DNA from: Zygnema cylindricum | Lineage: Eukaryota > Streptophyta > Zygnematophyceae > Zygnematales > Zygnemataceae | Assembly (NCBI GenBank): GCA_037447655.1 | Contig: JBBHKE010001786.1 | Location: 1-10,063, forward strand | Reading direction: 5' to 3' | Length of the DNA stretch: 10,063 bases | Shown: one piece after another, positions 1 to 6,903 of the stretch | Position numbering within the stretch: the stretch's first letter is position 1 | How the letters are laid out: each line of letters begins with the position of its first letter | Notes under the pieces: model-generated | Told to the model about the DNA's origin: nothing | The model's database searches: none | What the model saw: the letters and a program-made list of their open reading frames with translations, nothing else | Position numbers and translations under genes: made by a program

Positions 1-560
1 ACTTGTACAAGTTAAGTTTCTAAATGTTGAAGTCCTAATTTATACCAATATGCCTATCTTATCTCCTAACTACTAATATGACCACTGTGGGCGCACTATC
101 GTACTGTCGGTTCCACTAAAACTGTACAGTATTGTTTTCAGCACTACTACGCACTACGACAAGGTATACCTGGTGGTAAGTTTACCACTGACTTTCTCCT
201 ACGCCAATAAGGAATTTGTTTGCCGACCAGTCCGTAAAATTCGCGTTGACTTTCAACCGTAACTTAGTGTTTTATATAGTGCACATAAAATTCAGTTTCG
301 CGTGAAATTCTGTTACGTCGGTAGAAATTGTTTCGTCGCTGTTCATCGCTACTCCAGTGACGAGATTATCTCATCGCTGAGAGTCCATAGTTTCCCAAAA
401 ACAATAGTTTGCCGCGCTTTCACTGTTTTCAAATTTCCATTTTCAAATTAAAAAATCGTCTTTTTGTATTCAACATTCCATTCCTAGGTTCAAAATTCAA
501 AATCTGTAGCAAACATTTTGATGAATTCAAATTTACAAAGCCGAAAATAAGGTAATGGTT
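1..560. other. Non-coding 5' flank with small palindromes
   Basis: I see no supportable gene here. The stretch holds several short perfect palindromes centred on GTAC or TATA: ACTTGTACAAGT at 1-12, ACTGTACAGT at 121-130 and GGTATACC at 163-170. It also holds a tight hairpin with 7-bp arms GTGGTAA/TTACCAC at 173-188 (2-nt loop). From about 425 to 540 the sequence becomes A/T-rich with repeated TTCAAA-type words. It may be upstream regulatory DNA of the gene remnant that starts at 689, or an old repeat; the sequence does not decide. Confidence 0.45.
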
Positions 561-561
561 G

Positions 562-590
562 CCAATATTAGAGCTGTAAACCTATATAAA
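562..590 (+). promoter_or_regulatory. Putative CCAAT/TATA core promoter
   Basis: CCAAT at 562-566 lies 16 bp upstream of TATATAAA at 583-590, which matches the plant TATA-box consensus. A start site about 30 bp downstream would give a 5' leader of roughly 70 nt before the ATG at 689. This order fits a core promoter for the trihelix-like gene. In AT-rich DNA such matches also arise by chance, and the bases just before the ATG (ATTAG at 682-686) could instead be a splice acceptor. Confidence 0.4.
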
Positions 591-784
591 GAAACCAAGA
601 TGGAATATATTACATAAAGAAGCATATGGTGTATATTAATTCAACTTTTCAAATTATTTAATGCGTATACTTTTTTATTTATATTAGGATGTCTTTCCCA
701 GGTTACAACTTTAACCCACTTTCGATTTATCCAGCTATTTTACCCTGTTCAATTTTGCGTTTTCCTGTGAGCATAAGACACTCT

Positions 785-886
785 GTTCGCAAGACACATG
801 AACTACATCATGTCAACCTTGAAGAAAAAGAAAATGTTCGCAAGACACATGAACTACATCATGTCAACCTTGAAGAAAAAGAAAAT
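785..886 (+). repeat. Perfect in-frame 51-bp tandem duplication
   Basis: Two identical 51-bp copies (785-835 and 836-886) begin GTTCGCAAGACACATG. Each encodes 17 residues, VRKTHELHHVNLEEKEN, so the frame of exon 1 is kept. With no differences between copies, the duplication is younger than the stop codons in exon 2, or has been homogenised. Confidence 0.97.
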
Positions 887-956
887 GGCCGTAGCAGTGA
901 GGATCCTACAATATTTGAAAGAGGAGGCATCGGCGATAAAGACACTAATGCAACAA

Positions 957-2021
957 GTGTTGTTTTAACAGTTTGTTTTTTGTTTAAGTTTTTTTTTTCG
1001 GGTATTTTTTTTGTTTTTATGTTTCCGTCTTCTTCTCTTTCTCCTTCTCCCTTTATTCCTCCTTCTATTTCTCCTTCTCTTTCTCCTCCTTCTACTCTTT
1101 CTTCTTCTTCTTATTCTTATTGTCGTTGTCTTTTTCTGTTGTATGTTTCGTAGTTTCTAAGTTATGTTTTCTGTTTGAGTTTTCCGTATTTTGTATTGCA
1201 TTGTTTTCTTCTCTCTTTTCCACTTTTTTTTTTAGATTGTTTCAGTGTTGTTTAGTCGTACTAGGCATCAAGTATACGTATATTAATAAAATTGAACCGT
1301 AGTTGAGTTGTTTTATTAGTATTTTGTATTTTTTTTTTAGTCTATGTTTTTTTTCCTTTTCAAGGTGTTTTATTTTCCTTTTTTTTCTTTATTTTTGAAA
1401 TTGTGTTCATTTTCTTTTAGTATTAGTTGGCATTCATTATATGTATATTAGTGAAAGTGAGCAGTGTTTCTGTTGTTTATTTTTGTATTTCCTAAGTTAT
1501 ATTATTTGTTGAAGGGTTCTGTTTTTCTTTAGAGTGTTTTCTTTTCTCTTATCTTTTTTATGTTTGTATAATGATTTCAGGTATTTGTAGTAGAAGTAGG
1601 CATTAATTTTATATGTATCAATGAAACTGAACCGTAAAATTACTATTTTTTGGGTTTTCCTAAGTTGTCTATTTTTTGTGTTTTCTTTTTTGTTTTCTGT
1701 TTTTTATATTGTGTTTTTTATACTTTAGTAGTACAAGGCATTATTATATGTGTATTACCAAAAATGAACCGTAATTATAGGCACAAACTGTAGTTACTAA
1801 TAACCCTTTTTCTTCTTCTTCTCTTCTATTATTTCTATTTTTTTGTGCTTCATCTTTCTATATTTCTCCTTGTAATTCTATCTTTCGATGCATCTCCTTT
1901 TGTACATCTTCTATAATTTTTCTATTTTTTGTCTTTTACTCTTTCGAACATCTTCGAATAGTCTTCCTCGTATGTTTTTCTTGGTTGCTAACACCTACGT
2001 GTTTTTGCATGAGTCTTGAAG
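957..2021 (+). other. T-rich intron of the trihelix remnant
   Basis: The donor is ACAA|GTGTTG at 957 and the acceptor TTGAAG at 2016-2021. A branch-like CTAAC at 1988-1992 lies about 29 nt before the acceptor, a normal distance. The stretch is strongly T-rich on the plus strand with long T runs and TTCTTC words, as plant introns are. Phase 1 is preserved across the junction. An alternative acceptor, GAG at 2013, breaks the frame. The open frames inside the stretch are low-complexity Phe/Ser/Leu strings and are not genes. Confidence 0.6.
1140..1790 (+). repeat. Diverged ~165-bp tandem repeat in the intron
   Basis: Four imperfect copies share a core: GGCAT, then an AT-rich stretch containing ATATGTAT, then a GAACCGTA-like end. 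GGCAT occurs at 1264, 1429, 1599 and 1737, spaced 165, 170 and 138 bp. GAACCGTA follows in three copies and is degraded (GAGCAGTG) in the second. CTAAGTTATGTT-like words occur near 1157, 1490 and 1662 with similar periodicity. Confidence 0.7.
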
Positions 2022-2140
2022 GTGGTCATGGGAAAAAAATCACGCAGAATAAGGGTGGAAATTCGAAACACCCACGTATTGCCAGAAAAAAATCCACTAC
2101 AAGCGATAGCCAAGGAGTTGGAAAAAGGGGCAAAAAAAAG

Positions 2141-2236
2141 GGTGAGTCAAATAAGGGTAACAAACAAGCAAAAAATGAAGAGGTCTTGGGTGAGCCAATT
2201 ACAAGTAACAAACAAGCAGAAAATAAGGAGGAAGAC
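2141..2236 (+). repeat. 48-bp imperfect in-frame tandem repeat
   Basis: Two copies start GGTGAG (2141 and 2189) and share TAACAAACAAGCA. They encode GESNKGNKQAKNEEVL and GEPITSNKQAENKEED, a Lys/Asn/Glu-rich linker before the trihelix domain. The period is a multiple of three, so the frame survived. Confidence 0.8.
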
Positions 2237-2326
2237 CTCGATGATATCAGTGCAAGCCCTCCATCTAGTTACAATCGATAGAAAGAGAACAAGGCGTTGA
2301 AGCCGATTACCATCAAAGTTCAAGAA

Positions 2327-2392
2327 ATGCAACATGAAAAGACGAACGACCTACAAATAATGCAACGTGAAAAGACGAACGGCCTACAAGCC
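2327..2392 (+). repeat. 33-bp in-frame tandem repeat
   Basis: Copies at 2327-2359 and 2360-2392 encode MQHEKTNDLQI and MQREKTNGLQA. They sit directly before the trihelix domain and may extend a helical linker. With the 51-bp and 48-bp repeats this is the third in-frame tandem duplication in the same gene remnant. Confidence 0.85.
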
Positions 2393-2407
2393 ATACATCG
2401 ATCTACG

Positions 2408-2640
2408 GAAGAAAAGTGGAGACAAATTAGCTTCCAATTAGAACAACAAGGTGTGTCAAAAACTTATATTAGATGCTAGCAAAAACGAGAGAATCTTCTG
2501 AAAGACTATAAATAAATTAAAGACTGGCAATCAAAAATCCATAGTGGCAATATTGATTACTAGTCAATGGGTATGTTTGAAAAGACCAAAAAAAAATTGT
2601 TGGGTGATTTCTATGAACGTTTCTATTTATCGATAGATGA
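2408..2640 (+). pseudogene. Trihelix DNA-binding domain, broken by three stops
   Basis: The order is helix 1 with its Trp at 2417 (EEKWRQISFQL), the turn QQGVSK, helix 2 (QKRENLLKDYK) and helix 3 (IKDW). A loop with YxSM and a fourth amphipathic segment (LLGDFYERFYLSI) follow. This spacing matches plant GT-factor trihelix domains. TAG 2477 sits beside the Cys of helix 2, TAA 2513 replaces the residue between DYK and IKDW, and TAG 2561 replaces the Trp of the usual YWxM. Each can arise by one substitution from an expected codon (CAG, CAA or AAA, TGG). Confidence 0.72.
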
Positions 2641-2877
2641 TGGTGTAGGCGGAAATGAAAACATAACACCCACTCACTTCCGGGATACGTTTACACTTAG
2701 CCTGGGAGGGTCTACCACGTTTGAGGGAAACGGTAGTGCGTCCAAAAATAGTGTATTTAATGATACGCCGACTAAATCACCAACATCCGAGATTATTTAC
2801 AGCAACACAAGTGTGAAACGTAAGAGAAATGGTTATGATGCAAACGCAACACAATCATTGGATCTTACTGGGTTTTG

Positions 2878-3097
2878 AGAAATAACACAGAAAATACATC
2901 AAATGTCTTTGAAAAAAAAATGAAAGAGACGATGGCCCCATTTGGGGAATTACTTACGGCAAATTGGGAGAGGAGCGAACGTTGTTTTCAAAAAGAAGTT
3001 GAAAAAAGACATCGTCTGATCAATGTCGTATATTAGATCGCCAAAAGGAAGAGTGGTGATGATATTAACGCATCCCATCAGCCATGAAAATAAGAAG
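2878..3097 (+). pseudogene. Frameshifted 3' tail of the trihelix remnant
   Basis: From 2878 a frame different from exon 2 encodes NNTENTSNVFEKKMKE, a Phe-Gly-Glu-Leu-Leu segment, then WERSERCFQKEVEKRHR, before a TAG at 3034. Charged heptad-like sequence is expected at the C-terminus of trihelix proteins, so I read this as the continuation after an indel between about 2820 and 2878. A donor-like GTATGA at 3098 could start a second T-rich intron. Confidence 0.45.
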
Positions 3098-4130
3098 GTA
3101 TGACGGAAAACTCAGTTGCATTATTTTTGTAGGTGTTAAGTGTTCGCAAATTTATGTTTCTATTGATTTTTTTTTTTTTAATTCTGATGATTGTTCTCTC
3201 TTCCTTTTTTCTCTTTCTCTTGTTGATTGTTATTTCTTCTGTTTAAATGAACTGGAAAGAGCACACGAGGCGAAACGTCTTCTTAGTAATTTATTAGATT
3301 TCCTTTTTTGTTGTAAAATTAGATTGTTTGTTTTCAGTGTTTTATGTTGTAAATTCAATTTATAGGTTTACAACCATTTTTTTTACTTATGCTACAAGCT
3401 GGTATAAAAAAGTAGTAAAAACATGAAAAATGGTAGCCAATTTGTTGTACTTCTACTGTTGCTAAATTATGAAAATGTTTGTATTTTTTTACGAATCGCT
3501 GAAGTTTTATATTTTTTTTCATTTATGTATTATCTATTATTTATACAACACTTTATTACATTTATACAAAATTGTTTATAATTGTCTAAAAACTTTATTT
3601 TACATTTACGGTTATGCATTACATTTTTAAAGTTATTTCAATTAGTATTAGAAAATTGTTAAATGCCATTGCAAACATATAGAGTCTTTTATTTTATATA
3701 TACGCGTTTTAAATGTATACTATGTCGTAATTTAATGCATACGTTATTTTATACGTATTCCATACTGCATTTATTTTATTTATATGGTACCATTAACTTA
3801 GTACCGGATTTTATTTATACAGTATTATAAATTTAAAAAAATTTGAATTTTATTTATTATTGTAGTATCACTATACATTGCGGCACTTTCTCCCTCTCAT
3901 CTTCTTAATTCTTTTTGACCTCTTCAACACCACAATTAGCAGAATAATTAAGTTCACTCGTTTTTGAGCTATCATGTTGTGAACATCAACACTAATATCA
4001 TTAATTACAGGTGACTACCTTATCCTATTCTTTACGAAATAATTTACGAAAAAATCATTAATCCTCTCCATAAACTAAGATACATCGAACCAATATTAAC
4101 TATCAATACAACAACTAATTTGGCGGAATC
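3098..4130. other. AT-rich stretch without a recognisable gene
   Basis: The first 300 bases are T-rich and may be a further intron; a short Glu/Lys-rich string near 3250 (ELERAHEAKR) could be a last exon trace. From 3370 to 4130 there is only AT-rich DNA with repeated TTTATTTATA and ACATTT words. No open frame, RNA gene or clear repeat unit is supportable. Confidence 0.5.
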
Positions 4131-4211
4131 GAGACAGCCATAGTAGCTACATGTTTAAATTTAAGTATTTTCTAGGTCTAGAGATTGTAAAAATAAAAGG
4201 CAAAAAGGAGA

Positions 4212-4286
4212 CAGTGACAGACCCCCTCTAACTCTTCACTCAAGTCCCCACACTTGTCGCAGTCACTGAAGACTTGAGGAGGAGTT
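4212..4286. repeat. Interleaved inverted repeats
   Basis: CAGTGAC (4212-4218) pairs with GTCACTG (4262-4268). CTCAAGTC (4239-4246) pairs with GACTTGAG (4271-4278), helped by AACTC (4230-4234) against GAGTT (4282-4286). The two stems cross, left-left-right-right, which as RNA would be a pseudoknot topology rather than a simple hairpin. No gene is associated with it. Confidence 0.5.
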
Positions 4287-4353
4287 CGAGCCATGGCTGC
4301 CTAGGCCGTCTGAAGAGGACAGGGAGGCAAATCTTGATAGAGTTATCTAAAAG

Positions 4354-4473
4354 GTTTGACGGATCTAAGATTTGATCCTGGTACCTACTTTCCGTCAAAC
4401 TAGCTGTTAGCTTTCACCAATATGTCTGCCTATATGTCTAAAGGCAGTGCTGGACCATATTAGGTTTGACGGA
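4354..4473. repeat. Three copies of GTTTGACGGA, one inverted
   Basis: GTTTGACGGA occurs at 4354-4363 and 4464-4473, and its exact reverse complement TCCGTCAAAC at 4391-4400. The first and second form a 10-bp inverted repeat with a 27-nt spacer; the first and third are direct repeats 110 bp apart. They may mark the edge of a short inserted element or a paired protein site. Confidence 0.6.
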
Positions 4474-4489
4474 TATTTATATTTGGACA

Positions 4490-4910
4490 CGTAAACTAGT
4501 TCGTATAACGGAAAAAAGATACGTAATGCATAGATACAGTTTTGTATAGTACGGAGTACGATTTAATGAATTTTATGAAACAGATACAGCGCATTTGTTT
4601 CGAACGCGAAACAAATATCGCGCGCGTATTTTCAACGACTACAAATGTATCCGGTTTGATGGGACGGCCACGATAGGTGCCGCGATCACGGAACATGTAC
4701 TTTTGGCGTTTTTCAGCCATCGCCACTTCATGTGACACGTGGCGCGACAATGTTGGATTGCGGCGACTCCGGAGATTGCGAGAACAAATTCGGCTATGAC
4801 ACGTGTCGACAATTTGGCCATGTTGTACAATGGCCGTACAGAAAGTACACCGGCACCTGTACTTTTCTGTACGACACATTAATTTGATTGGTGCCGTACT
4901 TAAGTAGATA
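4490..4910. other. CpG-richer island with hairpins and G-boxes
   Basis: This stretch is clearly richer in CG dinucleotides (GCGCGCG, CGCGATCACG, GGCGCGAC) than its AT-rich flanks. A perfect hairpin has 10-bp arms at 4593-4602 and 4607-4616 with loop AACG. A near-palindrome lies at 4816-4835 around TTGTACAA. A longer inverted repeat pairs 4836-4849 with 4858-4872 (one bulged base). Two G-boxes are described separately. The 127-codon minus-strand open frame over the stretch has no recognisable protein signature, and I treat it as chance. It could be an old inserted element or an upstream regulatory region. Confidence 0.5.
4735..4807. promoter_or_regulatory. Two G-box/ABRE-like sites in a direct repeat
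   Basis: ACACGTGGC at 4735-4743 matches the ABA-response/G-box form, and GACACGTGTC at 4798-4807 is a perfect 10-bp palindrome with the same CACGTG core. Both sit in a repeated context: GACACGTG, then CGACAAT, then TTGG, about 65 bp apart. In plants CACGTG is bound by bZIP and bHLH factors. No nearby start of transcription is evident, so a function is only possible. Confidence 0.4.
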
Positions 4911-4929
4911 GAGTTTTAGAGGGGGAATA

Positions 4930-5580
4930 GGACTTAGAAAATTTTTGGTAGGTAGCTGCCTCTCCTAGAGAGCACCTTGTATAAATGGCAAACTTTGGCC
5001 AGCCATAACTATCAATTTACTTGACCATTTTCAGTGATTCTTTTTGCTGCGGACTCAAGGGAGTCCAAGCTACACAGACGTGTAGTCGATCAGACTATTT
5101 GCCTATCAGGGTGGCTGCATTTCTAAGGGAAAGTCAAAGTGGGTGAATGTGTCCAAAACTTATATTTTAACTTTGCATTCTGTGGTGGAAATGAGCAGAC
5201 AAAAAGTGTTATTTCACAGGGGTGAATCTATATTGGGGTTCTGACTGTCAAGGGGTCAGTCATTTGGGTTTATATCAAGTTAGGAGTCGGCACTATCTAG
5301 ATTAGCTTCTTTGGATTTGCCTACTCTAAGGGCCAATGGAGGTCTCAGAGTTTCACTACAAAGCCTGGAAGGATAAGTTTGGAGTTGTTAAGTCCTCGGT
5401 CCTCAACACCACTGCTAAAGACAAAACGACAATTGCGATAATTGATTCAAGGTACATAGTTTAAAAGAGGACCGAAGGAATATTCTCTCCAAGAGTTTAC
5501 TTAAAGAAAAAACAAAGCAAATATCATACATTTATTATTAAAAAAGAAGAATAAAGCAAACATCAAGCGTCAAACTGTAA
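4930..5580. other. No supportable gene; intronic or intergenic
   Basis: Base composition is more balanced here than in the flanks, and no open frame or repeat stands out. If the BolA gene on the minus strand continues leftward, this is its intron after the donor at 5587. The part nearest the exon (5480-5580) is T-rich on the minus strand, as a plant intron would be. I found no sequence for the missing half of the BolA domain here. Confidence 0.45.
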
Positions 5581-5587
5581 AACTTAC

Positions 5588-5670
5588 TTGAAGTGGGTTT
5601 CAGCTGCCCCTCTGTGCAGTCTTGCGTGGCCAGCGTGCTGATGACTAACATCCTCTACCTCCATTTTGTT
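5588..5670 (-). CDS. BolA signature exon (HAGH...ETHF)
   Basis: The acceptor CAAATAG ends at 5671, and the in-frame TAG just before the exon shows it must begin here if translated. The 27 codons read NKMEVEDVSHQHAGHARLHR, then GAAETHF, and the exon ends AA|GTAAGTT. The run VEDVSHQHAGHA is diagnostic of BolA proteins, including plant BOLA1-type proteins and the BolA part of SufE1. There are no stops or gaps. Its clean state next to consensus splice sites argues for a live or recently live gene. Confidence 0.75.
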
Positions 5671-6731
5671 CTATTTGACATACAGTGTATTTGACGATAA
5701 GAAAAAAACAATCAAACATTTGCCAAAAAATACAGATGATTTTACTTATCAGAATTCAGTACTCTATTCTTTAACATACAAGTGAATTCATTTTACCCAT
5801 CAAACCAATTCACTAAATAGAAGAAGAATGAGAGCAAGTAAGAGATACCACAAGAACTAGTAGTGGAGAATGATACAAAAAGAGAAATGGGTTTTTGAGT
5901 GTGCGAGGGGGAGAGAAATGAATAGAAAAAAATGAGGAGAATGTAACTGATAAACAAAACAAAAAGAACAAAAAAAAACCAAAACAAACAGAACAAAAAA
6001 AAAACCGAAACAAAACCATAATTCTTTTGTAAAACCAAAAAAAAACATTCATTACTTTTTGTACCCTAATCTTCAGTATTTATGAATGTAGTCAAATTTA
6101 AAAGTTCTTGGAGACTCACACCATCGCCAAAAAGAAAAAACAAAAAAAAGACAGCCAGACTTTTCAATTTGGTAAAGCAAAACCCGAATATCCCGGTACA
6201 GAGAAATTTTCCATCGAAGAAAAATTCCCTGTTGCAGAAAAATTTCCCATCGAACTTGAAATTTGTGGTATACAGCCAATGGAGGAATTCAATGAAGAGA
6301 GATTTGAGGGGATCGAGTCAAATTTGGCGAATCGCGTTCTCGTGAAATCATATTGTCTACTTTGTTAATTGAAATTCCATTAATAGGGTTTTTTGTGGGA
6401 GAGCCAGATGTCGACATCTGAAACAAACGAACCCTTAAATAGAAAACACGGAGAAATACAAAACCCGTTGGATAGAAAGAAGATATACAAAAACCCCGGA
6501 TAGAAAACAAGGAGAAAAACCTCAAAGAAACTTCTTAAAACAATGAAAAACGTTCCTACAAACCCTTGGGACTCCAGGCTCCTCCAATCCTCCAAAAAAA
6601 CAAATGAAAAAACAAAACAAAAATGAATTAGAAACAAAAATGCATCTGAATACTTACTTTGGAGCAGAAAAAGGCAAAATTGCAAATGGGACAGCCCTTC
6701 TAGGCCTTAAAAATTGCCTTAAGAGTTTCAT
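5588..6731 (-). CDS. BolA-family protein, 5' part, organelle-targeted (split gene)
   Basis: BolA proteins pair with monothiol glutaredoxins, share a [2Fe-2S] cluster with them, and take part in iron-sulfur assembly and redox control; plant forms work in plastids, mitochondria or cytosol. On the minus strand, exon 1 (6731-6658) encodes an Arg-rich N-terminus lacking acidic residues, MKLLRQFLRPRR followed by AVPFAILPFSAP, which looks like an organelle presequence. A possible exon 2 begins at 6417. Exon 3 (5670-5588) carries the signature EVEDVSHQHAGHA and AAETHF, the classic N-terminal half of the BolA fold. Donors GTAAGTAT (6657) and GTAAGTTT (5587) are strong, and the sequence between exons is T-rich on this strand. 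The second half of the domain, FEG and the RHR motif with the invariant His, is not visible down to position 1. The gene is therefore truncated, decayed, or split by an intron longer than 5.5 kb. Canonical splicing shifts the frame between exons 1 and 2. The length seen is about half of a usual plastid or mitochondrial BolA. Confidence 0.6.
6201..6254 (+). repeat. 18-bp tandem repeat, three copies
   Basis: Units at 6201, 6219 and 6237 share GARAAATTYYC. On the plus strand one open frame reads EKFSIE, EKFPVA, EKFPIE; on the minus strand the same repeat reads as a Ser/Asn/Phe string. It lies inside the inferred second BolA intron. The plus-strand open frame (6108-6368) starts in an A-rich Lys run and resembles no protein I know, so I do not call it a gene. 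Confidence 0.75.
6361..6417 (-). CDS. Possible BolA exon 2 (uncertain)
   Basis: A good acceptor, TTCGTTTGTTTCAG, precedes 6417. One frame reads MSTSGSPTKNPI and then NGISINK, continuing VDNMIS. Ser/Thr-rich sequence followed by Asn-Pro-Ile and a helix with K[VL]xNx[IL]S resembles the start of BolA domains. The donor I give, AAA|GTAGAC at 6360, is only fair, and the true end may lie further on near 6345. This frame joins exon 1 only if one extra base is counted at the junction. Confidence 0.32.
6405..6420. repeat. 16-bp perfect palindrome
   Basis: CAGATGTCGACATCTG equals its own reverse complement. On the minus strand its first three bases are the CAG of the proposed exon 2 acceptor. Confidence 0.9.
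6439..6530. repeat. Diverged ~30-bp tandem repeat
   Basis: ATAGAAA starts at 6439, 6472 and 6500, each followed by an A-rich block and ending near ACCC..GG or ACCTC. Unit lengths are 33, 28 and about 30 bp. It falls in the inferred first BolA intron. Confidence 0.55.
6658..6731 (-). CDS. BolA gene exon 1: presequence
   Basis: The ATG at 6731 has A at -3 (AACAATGAAA). The 24 codons are basic and hydrophobic with no Asp or Glu, ending FSAP, as in mitochondrial or chloroplast targeting peptides. The exon stops after two bases of the next codon at AA|GTAAGTAT. An in-frame reading into exon 2 would need AAG at the junction, one base more than GT...AG splicing leaves. Confidence 0.55.
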
Positions 6732-6780
6732 TGTTTTCCTCTTTGGAAATCCTCCAATCCTATCCACACCGTAAATAATG

Positions 6781-6903
6781 AGGATTGTGTGAATATTATA
6801 AGGTCCAAACTGTACACACCTAAAATAGTGTGGGGAACATCAGGTACAAAGAGAGTGCACTTGGAATAGTGTGGAAATTATCAGGTCCGCACGGAATACA
6901 CTG
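6781..6903. repeat. 41-bp tandem repeat, three copies, upstream of BolA ATG
   Basis: GTGTG recurs at 6787, 6828 and 6869 with an exact 41-bp period. Each copy runs on through an ATCAGGT or ATAAGGT word into a region with TGTACAC, GTGCAC or ATACACTG. The array begins 50 bp upstream of the proposed BolA start codon, where promoter or leader DNA would lie. Confidence 0.75.

Larger units (their letters stand above)
689..3097 (+). pseudogene. Decayed trihelix (Myb/SANT-like) DNA-binding gene
   Basis: This is a two-exon or longer gene remnant. Exon 1 (689-956) opens with MSFPGYNFNPL and is rich in charged residues. A donor at 957 and an acceptor at 2021 join it in phase (Thr, then Ser made across the junction, then GHGKK) to exon 2. 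From 2022 to 2878 one frame runs on, interrupted by TAG 2279, TAG 2477, TAA 2513 and TAG 2561. It carries a Lys/Glu-rich linker, then a trihelix-like domain (about 2408-2640): EEKWRQISFQLEQQGVSK, then a Cys, then QKRENLLKDYK, IKDWQSK and LLGDFYERFY. In plant GT-type trihelix proteins these segments form three helices that bind promoter DNA in the nucleus. Two stops fall where the family has W in YW.M and a polar residue in C.QK. After TGA at 2876 the sense continues in another frame to about 3045 as a basic, coiled-coil-like tail (ERSERCFQKEVEKRHR), typical of trihelix C-termini. A donor-like AAG|GTATGA lies at 3095-3100. The number of breaks makes a working product unlikely. I am confident of the family, less so of the exon 1 assignment. 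Confidence 0.68.

Noticed and set aside
1120-1302. Ser/Phe-rich open frames after exon 1
   Set aside because: Translation of pyrimidine-rich intron sequence; no protein signature, and the exon 1 frame has a better splice donor at 957.
2279-2563. Stop-codon reassignment (TAG/TAA read as an amino acid)
   Set aside because: Only TAG/TAA interrupt the trihelix frame, but one replaces an expected Trp and another an expected Lys-like position, so a single amino acid does not fit. A frameshift follows. Decay is simpler.
4496-4879. 127-codon open frame on the minus strand
   Set aside because: No recognisable motif, unlike any family I know, full of inverted repeats, and lying in a CpG-rich repeat-like block where stop codons are rarer by composition.
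4930-5560. Search for a minus-strand exon with the second half of BolA
   Set aside because: I looked for a reverse-strand FEG...QRHR coding pattern and found none in this segment or further left. One QRH-like match near 2905 has no supporting context.
5793-6052. Minus-strand open frames rich in Phe and Leu, membrane-protein-like
   Set aside because: These are translations of a T-rich intron-like tract; several overlapping frames give the same kind of low-complexity string.
6108-6368. Plus-strand Lys/Glu-rich open frame with EKFP repeats
   Set aside because: It overlaps the BolA intron region on the other strand, starts in an A-rich tract, and its repeats are explained by an 18-bp tandem duplication. 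No known family.
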